A stretch of 64,000 nt of DNA from Nocardia albiluteola. GTDB taxonomy: Bacteria; Actinomycetota; Actinomycetes; Mycobacteriales; Mycobacteriaceae. Each line of letters begins with the position of its first letter. Position 1 is the first letter of the stretch. Both the position numbers and the translations under genes were made by a program. Shown in pieces: positions 63,685 through 64,000 of the stretch. The stretch is taken from assembly GCF_018860155.1 (NCBI RefSeq), contig NZ_JAHKNI010000010.1, positions 1 to 64,000 of the forward strand, written 5' to 3'. The notes under the pieces are model-generated. The model was not told where the DNA came from, did no database searches, and saw nothing but the letters and a program-made list of their open reading frames with translations.

Positions 63685-64000
63685 ATGGTCCAAACACAGC
63701 AGGTCACGGTCGTGCGCAGCGCACGGGAGCTGTTCGAGAGCACCACGCACCTGTTCGAACGCGCCACGACCAGCCTCGATTGCGCCGCCAAAGACTTCAT
63801 CACCTGGCACAACGTCCGGCACGACCAGATCGGCCCCGACGTGGCGATGCGCAAGCTGTACCGGCCCTCGGCGCTGCTGGACCCGTCGCTGTCGCAGCAT
63901 CTGCACACCATGGTCGAGCGGGGCGCGGGCGTGCGGATCAGCGACGAGGAGATCAATGAGACGATCATTCTGGACCGCAAGACCGTCATCCTCGCTGGCG
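63685..64000 (+). CDS. Probable transcriptional regulator, 3' end outside the window
   Basis: The frame is open from an ATG at 63685 to the window edge (105 codons). It reads as helical at first (RSARELFESTTHLFERATTS), then KDFITWHNVRHDQ, then GAGVRISDEEINETIILDRK. That resembles the effector-binding part of LuxR/TrmB-like actinobacterial regulators, which carry their helix-turn-helix at the missing C-terminus. It is divergent from the reductase across a 94-bp gap. Confidence 0.5.
   Translation, partial: MVQTQQVTVVRSARELFESTTHLFERATTSLDCAAKDFITWHNVRHDQIGPDVAMRKLYRPSALLDPSLSQHLHTMVERGAGVRISDEEINETIILDRKTVILAG

Overview
This window is high-GC DNA from a mycolic-acid actinomycete, most likely Nocardia or a close relative. 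That placement is an inference from gene content: a complete type VII (ESX) secretion locus with PE/PPE-like and EspG genes, a class Ib nrdF, a KdpD kinase, and strong G/C at third codon positions. No transposase, integrase, tRNA, rRNA or CRISPR array is visible.

Bases 1-24,760 hold the ESX locus. It starts with two effector-like genes that share a perfect 1,078-bp 5' half and have different tails, separated by an EspG chaperone gene. Next come an EspC-like/Ala-Pro-rich pair, a PE-like/PPE/EspG trio and an EsxB/EsxA pair. The machine genes follow in several transcription units: eccE (-), eccB (+) followed by three glycosyltransferase-like genes, eccA (-), then eccD-mycP-eccC (+). EccC is one polypeptide with three ATPase domains.

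Bases 24,767-52,815 are a toxin-like accessory island on the minus strand. Read in transcription order it holds decayed copies of a small WXG-like gene and of a large WXG-like gene, a SARP regulator, an intact small WXG-like gene, a 1,190-aa coiled-coil protein with a WXG100-like N-terminus, a 441-aa possible immunity protein or chaperone, and one uninterrupted 20.4-kb ORF of 6,803 aa. A dead gene fragment follows. The giant protein is the main discovery. Behind a WXG100-like head it carries a SecA-like ATPase, two TcdA/TcdB-like glycosyltransferase domains, two OTU-like cysteine protease domains plus a degenerate one, two papain-like (Tox-PL-like) domains plus a truncated one, and two DUF1023-like hydrolase segments. 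It ends in a Pro-Tyr-rich tail. This looks like an ESX-delivered, host-directed megatoxin, with the ESX locus next door as the likely exporter.

Bases 52,816-64,000 are ordinary chromosome with oddities. The 3' end of nrdF is repeated about three times downstream of its stop. kdpD and kdpA are divergent, with no kdpB, kdpC or kdpE beside them and a hairpin right after kdpA. Then come an erythromycin-esterase-like gene divergent from a two-HTH MerR-type regulator that seems to start with CTG, an aldo/keto reductase, and the start of a regulator-like gene cut by the window edge.
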